Shown here: positions 1 through 7,195 of the stretch, one piece after another
Position numbering within the stretch: the first letter of the stretch is position 1
Layout of the letters: each line of letters begins with the position of its first letter
DNA from: a virus
Direction: 5' to 3' (one strand)
IMG/VR virus record: IMGVR_UViG_3300020433_000017
Location: 1 to 40,070 of that record
DNA length: 40,070 nt
Notes under the pieces: generated by a model
Databases searched by the model: none
Told to the model about the DNA's origin: nothing
What the model saw: only the letters and a program-made list of their open reading frames with translations
Made by a program: the position numbers and the translations under genes

Positions 1-59
1 ACGACATTAGTTAAATCTACCTCTTTGACTTGAACGCCAGGAGAAACTAAAAATGCCAT
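1..59 (-). CDS. g18: Tail sheath protein gp18, N-terminal fragment
   Basis: Only the first 19 codons are inside the window; the gene continues beyond position 1. The visible N-terminus reads MAFLVSPGVQVKEVDLTNV, which matches the start of T4-like contractile tail sheath proteins (a hydrophobic start, then SPG, then a short acidic stretch). Its place directly after the large terminase is the T4 order 17-18. A purine-rich ribosome binding site (AGGGAG) precedes the ATG at 59, and a perfect late promoter lies at 100-107. The identification rests on this short stretch plus gene order. Confidence 0.75.
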   Translation of the reverse strand, partial: MAFLVSPGVQVKEVDLTNV

Positions 60-99
60 GTTTTTACTCCCTCTATTAAAAAATGAGATTATTTCATAA

Positions 100-107
100 T
101 ATTTATA
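100..107 (-). promoter_or_regulatory. T4-type late promoter for gp18
   Basis: The minus strand reads TATAAATA, the exact T4 late promoter element, 41 bases upstream of the gp18 start codon. The same octamer recurs ahead of other virion or small genes in this window. In T4 it is read by host polymerase carrying the phage sigma gp55. That factor is not in the window, so its use here is inferred. Confidence 0.75.
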
Positions 108-161
108 AAAAACAACATTCTAAAAACACAATGTTTATATTCAGAAGTTATAAATATCACT

Positions 162-446
162 ATGAATGAACATTATGACAAATATAAAGAAACTATCAAA
201 AAGGTTGCAAGGCGACACAGATTATTGAAAGATAAGTGGATTGCAGATTATTTGATGTCTAACTCCTGTTCACATTGTGGTGAGTCTGAACTCATATGTT
301 TACAATTTTATCCAGATGATAGAAAGATAAGAGCATTATCTAAAAGGTCTGAGGATAAAACTGAGGTACTGGAGTATATATCAAAAAACGAAATTGTATG
401 TAGAAACTGTTTTCAAAAACGAGACTCAGATATCATTACCAGTTAG
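162..446 (+). CDS. HNH-like zinc-binding protein, possibly a degenerate homing endonuclease
   Basis: This is the only plus-strand gene in the window (94 aa), set between gp17 and gp18 and converging on gp17 with an 11-base overlap of the 3' ends. The N-terminal third is basic (residues 8-28). A CxxC pair (CSHCG, residues 36-40) and a second CxxC (CRNC, near 80) frame a central segment, the layout of small phage HNH nucleases. The position where such proteins usually have a D-H pair reads QFYPDD here, and the final CxxC is followed by FQKR, not the usual CH. The catalytic histidines therefore appear to be missing. TATAAATA at 149-156 lies so close to the ATG that a message made from it would be nearly leaderless. 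It may be a decayed homing gene or a DNA-binding zinc protein. Confidence 0.6.
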   Translation: MNEHYDKYKETIKKVARRHRLLKDKWIADYLMSNSCSHCGESELICLQFYPDDRKIRALSKRSEDKTEVLEYISKNEIVCRNCFQKRDSDIITS

Positions 447-2082
447 TATCGTATTGTCTTACGATTGGACTCCATCTAGTTCCATACTCGTCCACCATTT
501 GACCTACGTTTTCATCTTCTAAACCATTTACCACAAAACCAAATGGGGCCATGTCCTGTTCTAGTTGATCTTGTTGATCTTTGAACATTTGTTGTCTTAC
601 ATCATTGTTAGTAAGTTCTTTGAAATAAGACTGGTCTGTCGCCCAACAAAATATAAACATACACGCAACCAAGTCATCGTTACAACCATCGTCTGCTTCA
701 AATGATGACCCTTTTACTATGAACGTAGATAGTTCATTGATACAATCAAAGTCTTCTACGATTATCTTGTCACTCTCTAATAACTGTTTTAGATTAGAAC
801 AACCAATCTTCTTCACAGCTTTTGTAGTTCTTACTCCTAGTTGTGCTTTACCCCCAGAGAAACCACCACCCATAATCTGACCAGCACGACCTCGCATAGA
901 TGCCATCACAAGATTATCATACTCCATATCAAACTGTAACGCATTTGCGACCTGTTCACCTATGTCATTGACCTCGACTAGAACAAACGCTTGATTATAA
1001 GCCCTTGCAACATGATATATCTTCTGTGGAAATAATAGTGGTTTTACCTCATTATCTCTATACTTTGCAACTATACGATATGGGACTTGTGTTACGTCAA
1101 ATACAACATACGCAGAATAATCATTCTTTGTTCCCCTTGATACGTCTGCGACCATAAAGTATGTGTGACCTTTCTGTGGTTGTTCGTAAACATCGAGTCC
1201 AGCGTTTGATGTTTCTGGTGTCTTGTATGCAAGTGTTCTTAACTTAGATGGTGTGATAAGTGTGTCAATAGACCCAAGAAACTCGCACTCAAATTCTGTC
1301 TGAAACTGTTGTTCACTTGTATTTGCGATAGTTTCTTTTCTCCATTTCTCATCACGACCAGGCACCTCACTCCAATGAACCTCTATAGGAATATAAGAGT
1401 TTCTCTTTTCCTCTGCATCTGTCCAAAGTTTGTAAAACATATTCATACCATGTGGTGTAGAAACTATCATAACCTTTGTAGACTTACCAGATGATATTGT
1501 AGGATACACAGAACTGAAGAATTGTTCTGCAACATTAGAGGGAACATATGCAAACTCGTCTAAGAATATAATGTTGTAAGAACCACCACGAACTGCACTT
1601 GCAGAGGTTGATGATGCAAGTATCTTAGAACCATTCTCTAACTCTAGTGACCCTTTGTTCCACGACATCACTCCCTGTTGTAACCACTTCGGTAGATGTT
1701 CATACGCAAGTTGCAGTCGTCCTAGTAAATCTCTTGCAGTCGCAGCTTTGTTTGCAAGTATCGCTATGTTAACACTTGGATTGAAAAGTGAGTAATGTAG
1801 TAGATAGGATATCATAGTTGTAGATTTACCAGACTGTCTGGGTAACTTACAGATTGTAAAACGATTTTTATGAAACGTACCCACCATCTCTTTTTGAAAG
1901 GGGTACATCTTGAAAGGTATCAAACCCTCATCAAGTGATACTATTCGCACATATGTTTGTATAAAATAAAGTGGGTCTTGCATACATCGTGCGTACTCTT
2001 TCACCTGTTCCTCAGTCCACTCCTGTTGAACATTCGCTTTCTTGAGATTTGGATTACCAAGATATGTAAAATCATTTGTCAT
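436..2082 (-). CDS. g17: Terminase large subunit gp17 (DNA-packaging ATPase and nuclease)
   Basis: This 548-residue protein is the motor that pumps DNA into the prohead and cuts the concatemer. The N-terminal ATPase has Walker A PRQSGKST (81-88), Walker B IIFLDEF with D175-E176, and the STP coupling motif at 208-210. The C-terminal RNase H-like nuclease shows D313 in VADVSRG, E370 in VLVEVND and the NDD pair at 468-470, matching the acidic triad of T4 gp17. The length is normal for the family. The ATG at 2082 lies inside the end of the upstream oxygenase gene (11-base overlap), which suggests coupled translation. Confidence 0.97.
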   Translation of the reverse strand: MTNDFTYLGNPNLKKANVQQEWTEEQVKEYARCMQDPLYFIQTYVRIVSLDEGLIPFKMYPFQKEMVGTFHKNRFTICKLPRQSGKSTTMISYLLHYSLFNPSVNIAILANKAATARDLLGRLQLAYEHLPKWLQQGVMSWNKGSLELENGSKILASSTSASAVRGGSYNIIFLDEFAYVPSNVAEQFFSSVYPTISSGKSTKVMIVSTPHGMNMFYKLWTDAEEKRNSYIPIEVHWSEVPGRDEKWRKETIANTSEQQFQTEFECEFLGSIDTLITPSKLRTLAYKTPETSNAGLDVYEQPQKGHTYFMVADVSRGTKNDYSAYVVFDVTQVPYRIVAKYRDNEVKPLLFPQKIYHVARAYNQAFVLVEVNDIGEQVANALQFDMEYDNLVMASMRGRAGQIMGGGFSGGKAQLGVRTTKAVKKIGCSNLKQLLESDKIIVEDFDCINELSTFIVKGSSFEADDGCNDDLVACMFIFCWATDQSYFKELTNNDVRQQMFKDQQDQLEQDMAPFGFVVNGLEDENVGQMVDEYGTRWSPIVRQYDTNW

Positions 2083-2686
2083 AGAAACTATACCATCCTG
2101 TTATAATATATTTTTCATCAACATCACTTACCACCCCTCTGTGAGTATGTGTCCAACCAGCAGGCCATATCAAAGTTAATCCTTTTCTTGCTTGTATTTT
2201 TAAATCAGGAAAATACAAAAATTCTGTGCCTGCATTTTCAACATCATTTAGGTAAGTCATAAAAACCAAGTGTCTATTAATAGTGAAACCATGACCAGTA
2301 TTTTCCATATGCCAACGATAAAATCCCTCTCCTGGCTTATAGTGTTGTATACTCATATCTTCTACAATTTTATAATATTTAACTTGATCCGCCCACTCAT
2401 ATTTTTGTTTATAACTATCTAAAATTGCTTGTAAATGAATATTATACAAAGAAAGTTGTTGTGCATTTTTTAATACTCGTAGTTGTGTGCATTTTTTGGC
2501 TTCTGCATCAATATGTGGTCTAGATGTTACTTTACCATCCTCATTTATAATGTCAGTACCAACTACTCCAGGCTCATGTAATGATTTGTTATTATTGTAG
2601 AGGTCAAGAATTTGATCACAAATTTCTTCTGACATATACCACCCACCTATAAAAGTTTGTGCATCCACTTCAAATTTTTTTTCCAC
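2072..2686 (-). CDS. 2OG-Fe(II) oxygenase (prolyl 4-hydroxylase-like), inserted between gp16 and gp17
   Basis: This 204-residue protein resembles the 2-oxoglutarate/Fe(II) hydroxylases common in T4-like cyanophages. Expected metal and substrate residues are H126 and E128 (RWHMEN), a distal histidine in WTHTHRG (H180 or H182), and K192 in the usual 2OG-binding position before a TGW strand. The start is GTG at 2686, supported by AAAGGA a few bases upstream; the ATG-containing alternatives are farther in. The gene overlaps the end of gp16 by 17 bases in another frame and gp17 by 11. T4 has nothing at this place. The substrate is unknown; a peptide, nucleotide or small metabolite are all possible. 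Confidence 0.85.
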   Translation of the reverse strand: MEKKFEVDAQTFIGGWYMSEEICDQILDLYNNNKSLHEPGVVGTDIINEDGKVTSRPHIDAEAKKCTQLRVLKNAQQLSLYNIHLQAILDSYKQKYEWADQVKYYKIVEDMSIQHYKPGEGFYRWHMENTGHGFTINRHLVFMTYLNDVENAGTEFLYFPDLKIQARKGLTLIWPAGWTHTHRGVVSDVDEKYIITGWYSFYDK

Positions 2687-3089
2687 TATTATTTCCTTTT
2701 AACATTTTTTGTAGTTCAGCTGTTGAACCAACAAATAGTGCGTTAGTAACATTTTTCGGTGCAGAGTTTGGAACTTCTTTAAGTTTTTTCATCTTCTCCT
2801 GTAAGTCACCAAGTTTTTCTGTTACCTCTGCGACCTGTTTTATTAGATTACCAGCAACCTCATATCCTCTTGGGTGATCAGACTCTTTTGCAACATTGAG
2901 TATACCCTCTATTGCGTTCTGACCTTTTTCTATAAGATTATAAAAGTTATCTCTTTGATATTTGTAATCTGCATCAACATCATCTAATTCATCAGATGGT
3001 CTAGGTACAGGTTCACTGACGACAACCTCTTTGGGTGTGGGTTCTGAAACTCCTAGAACCTCATTGAGTATGTCATCTGCATCTTTCAT
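2670..3089 (-). CDS. g16: Terminase small subunit gp16
   Basis: This acidic, largely helical 139-residue protein sits at the gp16 position, between gp15 and gp17. Small terminase subunits bind the packaging initiation site and stimulate gp17. A coiled-coil-like central helix (about residues 70-105, rich in E, K and L with VAEVTEKLGDLQEKMKKL) fits the oligomerising helices of T4 gp16. The start at 3089 is two bases after the gp15 stop. Sequence similarity in this family is low, so the call depends partly on position. Confidence 0.8.
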   Translation of the reverse strand: MKDADDILNEVLGVSEPTPKEVVVSEPVPRPSDELDDVDADYKYQRDNFYNLIEKGQNAIEGILNVAKESDHPRGYEVAGNLIKQVAEVTEKLGDLQEKMKKLKEVPNSAPKNVTNALFVGSTAELQKMLKGNNSGKKI

Positions 3090-3091
3090 AA

Positions 3092-3913
3092 CTAATCATT
3101 GGTTGATGTCTTATCTGTACCAGTTGTCAAATCTCTATCCTTTGCATCTTGGAAGAAAGATACAGTTTCATTGAAACCAAAATCGTCATCAGAGTCAGCA
3201 GTGATTGGGTCAGGGGTGACTGTATATCTTTGTTCTCTTTTTGGAGCTTGGTCTTGTAGATTTGCATATTGATCAACTTGTACAGTCTTGATAACTTTTG
3301 CAGAAGTGACAGGCCCATACAGATAAAACTTTGCAGTGAACGCCAGTGTGTAGATAATTGCTCTTCTCTCTGCGTAATCCCCACGATAACTATCTTCATA
3401 ACTTATACTGTTCAGAACTATGGGAACATCTCTTTTGACACCCATATCTGCCATATCATTTATTGTGAGTGTGTAATCTGGTTGAAAGAATGGAAGTATC
3501 TGTTCAACTATCTGTAACGCATCATCTGAGTTCTTTGCCATTGCATAGAGTTCCATATCAAGATTATATGGAACGGGCATAAACTGTGAGTCTAGTTTGT
3601 TTGAGTCATCAGAAGAACTTTTAACTTTCTTAAATTTCTGCACACGATTAAGTTTTCTTGCTGGATCATAAGATAAGTTCTGTATCTCAAACCCCAGTCG
3701 TGGTAGTGTGATTGCAACCTTTGTGTTTAGACTTGCATCTGCATCCAATCTAGATAACCACTTTTGTTTTGGGCCATATGCGAGTGGTACTTTCATTGTC
3801 TGAACGATTGCACCTGTATTGTTTTTTCTTACTAAGTTTATATTATTGAATAGTGTACCAAAAGAGATGATGACTTTTCGCATTGTCTCATGGTAAAATT
3901 GTTGTCCTAACAT
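3092..3913 (-). CDS. g15: Tail sheath stabiliser / tail completion protein gp15
   Basis: This 273-residue protein has the typical gp15 opening (LGQQFYHETMRKVIISFGTL), followed by the segment about conversion of contracted tube to neck found in marine T4-like phages (NNTGAIVQTMKVPLAYGPKQK). In T4, gp15 caps the tail and joins it to the head through gp13 and gp14. The ATG overlaps the gp14 stop codon by one base (TAATG). The C-terminus is acidic and low in complexity (about residues 235-273). Confidence 0.92.
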   Translation of the reverse strand: MLGQQFYHETMRKVIISFGTLFNNINLVRKNNTGAIVQTMKVPLAYGPKQKWLSRLDADASLNTKVAITLPRLGFEIQNLSYDPARKLNRVQKFKKVKSSSDDSNKLDSQFMPVPYNLDMELYAMAKNSDDALQIVEQILPFFQPDYTLTINDMADMGVKRDVPIVLNSISYEDSYRGDYAERRAIIYTLAFTAKFYLYGPVTSAKVIKTVQVDQYANLQDQAPKREQRYTVTPDPITADSDDDFGFNETVSFFQDAKDRDLTTGTDKTSTND

Positions 3914-5046
3914 TATTTACTCCCAGCATCACCAAATGGGTTAGTCTCTGAAAAATCAAGAACATCATCATCCAATTGGTCAAATAGTTCATTTTGTGCA
4001 GACTTATCTAAGTCTGTGGTCGTTGTACTTGCGTCACCTACTATATAGGTTTCTTGTAACAAGTATGATTTATCACCACTATCTGCTGAGTTTTCAAGAA
4101 GTATATTCTCTCCAGCAGAGGTGTCTTCATCTTCTGTTATTATTTGATCTCCGTCAGTTTCCTCAAGTAATACACCAAAGGTATTAACAGTGTCATTGAT
4201 CTCAAGGCCTTCATTGTAAGTAGATGATTGTTCTAGTGTAAACTGATACTCTCCAGTATCAGCAGATAGATCTGTTTCTATGTTATCAAGAACTGTGATA
4301 CCAGTATCAATCGCTTCTTGACTGTACTCATATTGTTTACATCTAAGTTTGTAAACAGGATTATTATCTAGTTGATGAAAAGGGTCATCATGATCAACAA
4401 AACTAACTTCAAATAGTTTAGTTAGTATCGGTGAATAAATTAGATCACCCTCCTGTGGTCTATCTGCATCTGTGGTTGCAGTGTCATTAATAAGATAGAA
4501 TTCACTGCCACTTTCCTCTGATAATATAAAAGACGTATTATCATCCTCTAACATTATCTTATCGTCTGCATCTGTTGATGAACTATCAGTCCCACTTAGC
4601 GTTACAAAACTTTGTGTGATTTGTGTTTCTAATCTAGATGAGGTTGTAGTCTGGTCTATTGTACCAGCCTCTAGTTGTATCGAACCACCTGTAGTTCCAG
4701 TTCCGTCCTCTAGTGTAATCTGACTATCAAGTTCTTGAAATCGTTTCTTGTTAACAACAAAGGTTATCTCGTTTCTGTTCTCTAATCCAAACTGTGTGAT
4801 TATCTCTCTTTCACCAGCATATCCGCCAGTTGCATCTTCAACATACATTTCTATTGGGTGTTGTGTTGTAAACTTACTGAGAGAGTCTTCACCTAAAACA
4901 TCATCTCTTGCAACTAGAGTTCTGTCAATATAATATACGTCATGTCCGTATATCTGTATCGCTTCTTTGATTAAGTCACTATACAGATTTCTCTCTGCTT
5001 GTATTGATGCAAGATTGTTTGTTTTGAATATTGCGTTGACAGCCAT
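3913..5046 (-). CDS. g14: Neck protein gp14 with an acidic repeat-rich insertion
   Basis: The first 110 residues (ending near VNKKRFQELDSQ) and a central block (about 200-260, with YSPILTKLFEVSFVDHDDPF) look like gp14, the neck protein that works with gp13 and gp15 at the head-tail junction. At 377 residues it is much longer than T4 gp14 (256). The extra length comes from acidic repeats such as ITLEDGTGTTGGSIQLEAGT, KIMLEDDNTSFILSEESG and ENILLENSADSGDKSYLLQE. The same repeat style fills parts of the gp7-like protein encoded at 18723-24041. The start lies four bases after the gp13 stop. Confidence 0.88.
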   Translation of the reverse strand: MAVNAIFKTNNLASIQAERNLYSDLIKEAIQIYGHDVYYIDRTLVARDDVLGEDSLSKFTTQHPIEMYVEDATGGYAGEREIITQFGLENRNEITFVVNKKRFQELDSQITLEDGTGTTGGSIQLEAGTIDQTTTSSRLETQITQSFVTLSGTDSSSTDADDKIMLEDDNTSFILSEESGSEFYLINDTATTDADRPQEGDLIYSPILTKLFEVSFVDHDDPFHQLDNNPVYKLRCKQYEYSQEAIDTGITVLDNIETDLSADTGEYQFTLEQSSTYNEGLEINDTVNTFGVLLEETDGDQIITEDEDTSAGENILLENSADSGDKSYLLQETYIVGDASTTTTDLDKSAQNELFDQLDDDVLDFSETNPFGDAGSK

Positions 5047-5050
5047 GACA

Positions 5051-5866
5051 CTATCCCATCATATATTCTGGTGGTAGTTCAAATGCGAGTTGTATCTGTT
5101 CTTCTAGTCGTTCTATCTCTTGTTGTGCTTGAGAGTATATCTCTCCACCATTCATCTCAACTCCGCCAAGTAGTTGCACTCCTGTGAATTTAGATAAGTT
5201 TGCACCCCATTGTCTTTTGATAAGTGCAGTCGCATATCTCTTCAGATAGATGTCATCAAAAATGTCTGGATAAGATGCTGGGTCTATCTTTCTGTAACAC
5301 TCTATGATAAGAAACTCGTCCACTGCAATATCATTTGCAAAGTCCATGTCTATATACAAACGATTTTGGTGTTGATTGAAACGTATAGGTTTCTCTCCTA
5401 CCAGTATGTGTGATAGAAAGTCAAGTTGTTGCATTGTCATCTGATAATGTATGATTGATGTTGATGAAAAATCATATAGATCATTCAGTCTAAGTTGATA
5501 TCGAATATCAAACATATTGTTTGTCGCTTGATCATCAAAGGGAAATATCTGAAGAACCGAAACAACAGCAGATGGCATGGGTATGAAGTTTTTACCCTCT
5601 AGAAATGTTGCAGAGATTGTTCCATCTTTTGTGTCTGTTGCAGTCGTTGAGTCATTTGTTGCGGCCCTATCAATATCGTCCTGTGTAATTTTATATTTAA
5701 GATACATTTTTTCAATACCATCATAATGATATTGTGCAAAGTATTGTAGTGCCTCGTCTATCCTGTCGTCTACCTGTGCGTCTGACACGTTTATATCTAT
5801 TACACCAAACCCAAGATTTCTTAAACAGTAATCTTTGAATGTTGCTCTGGTGGTGGGTATGGCCAT
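5051..5866 (-). CDS. g13: Neck protein gp13
   Basis: This 271-residue protein opens MAIPTTRATFKDYCLRNLG and continues with a VIDINVSDAQVDDRIDEALQ segment, the hallmark of gp13 in marine T4-like phages. gp13 completes the head and forms the neck with gp14. A good ribosome binding site (AAAGGATA) precedes the ATG. A late-promoter variant, GATAAATA, lies 19 bases upstream at 5885-5892. It heads the run gp13-14-15-16-oxygenase-17. Confidence 0.95.
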   Translation of the reverse strand: MAIPTTRATFKDYCLRNLGFGVIDINVSDAQVDDRIDEALQYFAQYHYDGIEKMYLKYKITQDDIDRAATNDSTTATDTKDGTISATFLEGKNFIPMPSAVVSVLQIFPFDDQATNNMFDIRYQLRLNDLYDFSSTSIIHYQMTMQQLDFLSHILVGEKPIRFNQHQNRLYIDMDFANDIAVDEFLIIECYRKIDPASYPDIFDDIYLKRYATALIKRQWGANLSKFTGVQLLGGVEMNGGEIYSQAQQEIERLEEQIQLAFELPPEYMMG

Positions 5867-5883
5867 GACTATATCCTTTTCAA

Positions 5884-6039
5884 CTATTTATCTTTTTTAA
5901 TCCACTCACCAACATCACTAGTCACATCATCAGTTGGGTCATCCTCTGGTGCTGGTTCTACGTCACTAGGAAGTTCTTCACGATATTCTTCTTCTTTGGT
6001 TTCAGATAATGATTGTACCTCTATTGCACTTTCAGACAT
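5884..6039 (-). CDS. Short acidic protein of unknown function, 51 aa
   Basis: The translation starts MSESAIEVQSLSETKEEEYR and ends DVGEWIKKDK. It is strongly acidic and looks disordered except for a possible amphipathic end. Expression is well supported: AGAGAGG is the ribosome binding site and a perfect TATAAATA lies 19 bases upstream (6058-6065). It therefore belongs to the late genes, directly before gp13. I do not recognise a family; a small virion or assembly accessory is only a guess from position. Confidence 0.7.
   Translation of the reverse strand: MSESAIEVQSLSETKEEEYREELPSDVEPAPEDDPTDDVTSDVGEWIKKDK
5885..5892 (-). promoter_or_regulatory. Variant late promoter GATAAATA ahead of gp13
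   Basis: The minus strand reads GATAAATA, one base off the T4 late element, 19 bases before the gp13 ATG. That matches the 18-23 base spacing of most late elements in this window. It overlaps the last codons of the short gene at 5884-6039, so it could also be coding chance. Confidence 0.45.
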
Positions 6040-6057
6040 GAAAAATCCTCTCTATGG

Positions 6058-6065
6058 TATTTATA
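6058..6065 (-). promoter_or_regulatory. T4-type late promoter for the gp13-17 block
   Basis: A perfect TATAAATA on the minus strand lies 19 bases upstream of the ATG of the 51-residue gene at 6039. It probably drives that gene and the neck and packaging genes after it. Confidence 0.75.
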
Positions 6066-6077
6066 AAGAGTATAAGT

Positions 6078-6683
6078 TTATAAATTTAATGATTTTAGTC
6101 CATTATCCAGATATAAATTACCTTTAATAAAAGTATTAAAAGACAAACTAACTCTCGTATTTTTATTTGTAGTTGGTTCTACTCTATGACCAAATGATGA
6201 TGGAAATATAAACACAGTATTACTTGGTGTTGGAAGCCACCAACTTTTACTATTCCATTGATTAAAATTAGTAGACTGTATATCTAAAGTAAAAGGTAAA
6301 AATTTTGGATTAGTGAATGTAATCTTATCTGTTTCATCTGCATCTATGTAATAAACACCAGAAAAAATACTGTTAGGATGACTATGTTCATGATGGTATT
6401 CACCTTGTTCTGTATAATTTACCCATGAAATAGTAATATATGTCTCAATACCATCTATTGGCTCAATCACTTTTTGAAAATAATTATTGAGAATATCCGT
6501 AAGGTCAATTTTTAAATCTTTTAGAATTGGATTATCAAGAACATGAATATTTTTTGTGAAACTATTTCCAGCATTTTTTACTATTTCTGTGTTCTTTAGT
6601 TCTTCAAAGAATTTTTTTTCAGTATCAGTTAAATGTCTTACTGATTTGCCCACTGCTGTTGGGAATAAGTTATAAATATCCAT
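6078..6683 (-). CDS. Putative 2OG-Fe(II) oxygenase (TIGR02466-like)
   Basis: This 201-residue protein has the layout of the TIGR02466 group of phage and marine bacterial 2OG-Fe(II) oxygenases. It opens with a DIYNLFPTAVG start, a histidine cluster YHHEHSH (H98 and H100 the likely metal pair) followed by SGVYYID, then FIFPSSFGHRVEP with H166 and RVSLSFN with R177. The jelly-roll core is complete. It lies between the fibre genes and the neck block, where T4 has no such gene. A perfect inverted repeat lies just upstream, but no promoter was seen. The substrate is unknown. Confidence 0.85.
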   Translation of the reverse strand: MDIYNLFPTAVGKSVRHLTDTEKKFFEELKNTEIVKNAGNSFTKNIHVLDNPILKDLKIDLTDILNNYFQKVIEPIDGIETYITISWVNYTEQGEYHHEHSHPNSIFSGVYYIDADETDKITFTNPKFLPFTLDIQSTNFNQWNSKSWWLPTPSNTVFIFPSSFGHRVEPTTNKNTRVSLSFNTFIKGNLYLDNGLKSLNL

Positions 6684-6702
6684 ATCATATCATCCTTTAT
6701 TT

Positions 6703-6727
6703 GATTTGTAGATATATCTACAAAATC
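6703..6727. repeat. Perfect inverted repeat between two genes
   Basis: The 16-base palindrome TGTAGATATATCTACA at 6707-6722 is extended by GATTT on the left and AAATC on the right with one unpaired base. It fills most of the 55-base gap between the genes ending at 6739 and starting at 6683. On the transcribed (minus) strand it is not followed by a T-run, so it is not a clear intrinsic terminator. A message-end stabiliser or a protein-binding site are possible. Confidence 0.45.
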
Positions 6728-6738
6728 TTCACTATCAA

Positions 6739-7194
6739 TTAAGCTTCTGGAATTTCTACCCAACCTTTTGTTTTTGGGTTTCCAGTATCAGCTTGGTATA
6801 CATCTTCATCCCAATAATAAACTTTCTTACCACTTTGTTGCTCCTCAGCGTTCTTAGCTGCATCAGCAGGTTTTGAAATAGGGGGTATCCAATCCCATAC
6901 TTCAGTTGAAAAAATGTGACTTTCAAGTTGACAAGTTGGATAGTAGAAAACATCATTTTCAGCATCATATTTCATACCTTTACAAGCAAATCTGTATCTT
7001 AGTGCCTTGCTTTGATCAGGACTCACTTGGTCTTTTGAAGCGTTCGGAACATAATGTATTCCGTTTCGTGTATTGTAACTTGTCTTTATCCATTTAGATT
7101 TATCACCCCAGTTACCAGTATCTAGTTCAGCTTCTTTTATAACTATAACTCTTAGGACAATATTATTTTCATCTATTTCAGCCCAGTGACCCAT
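6739..7194 (-). CDS. Conserved phage protein with MGHWAEIDENN start, probably tail-fibre associated
   Basis: The protein has 151 residues when started at the ATG at 7194, one base after the stop of the glycine-rich gene. The longer open frame to 7356 only reads through that gene in the wrong frame. Small proteins beginning MGHWAEIDENN are widespread beside tail fibre genes of marine T4-like phages, though their role is not known to me. The sequence has many aromatic residues (YYPTCQLESH, WDWIPP, YYWDEDVYQ), as in small beta-rich fibre proteins. A fibre adaptor or tip protein is inference from location. Confidence 0.75.
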   Translation of the reverse strand: MGHWAEIDENNIVLRVIVIKEAELDTGNWGDKSKWIKTSYNTRNGIHYVPNASKDQVSPDQSKALRYRFACKGMKYDAENDVFYYPTCQLESHIFSTEVWDWIPPISKPADAAKNAEEQQSGKKVYYWDEDVYQADTGNPKTKGWVEIPEA

Positions 7195-7195
7195 A

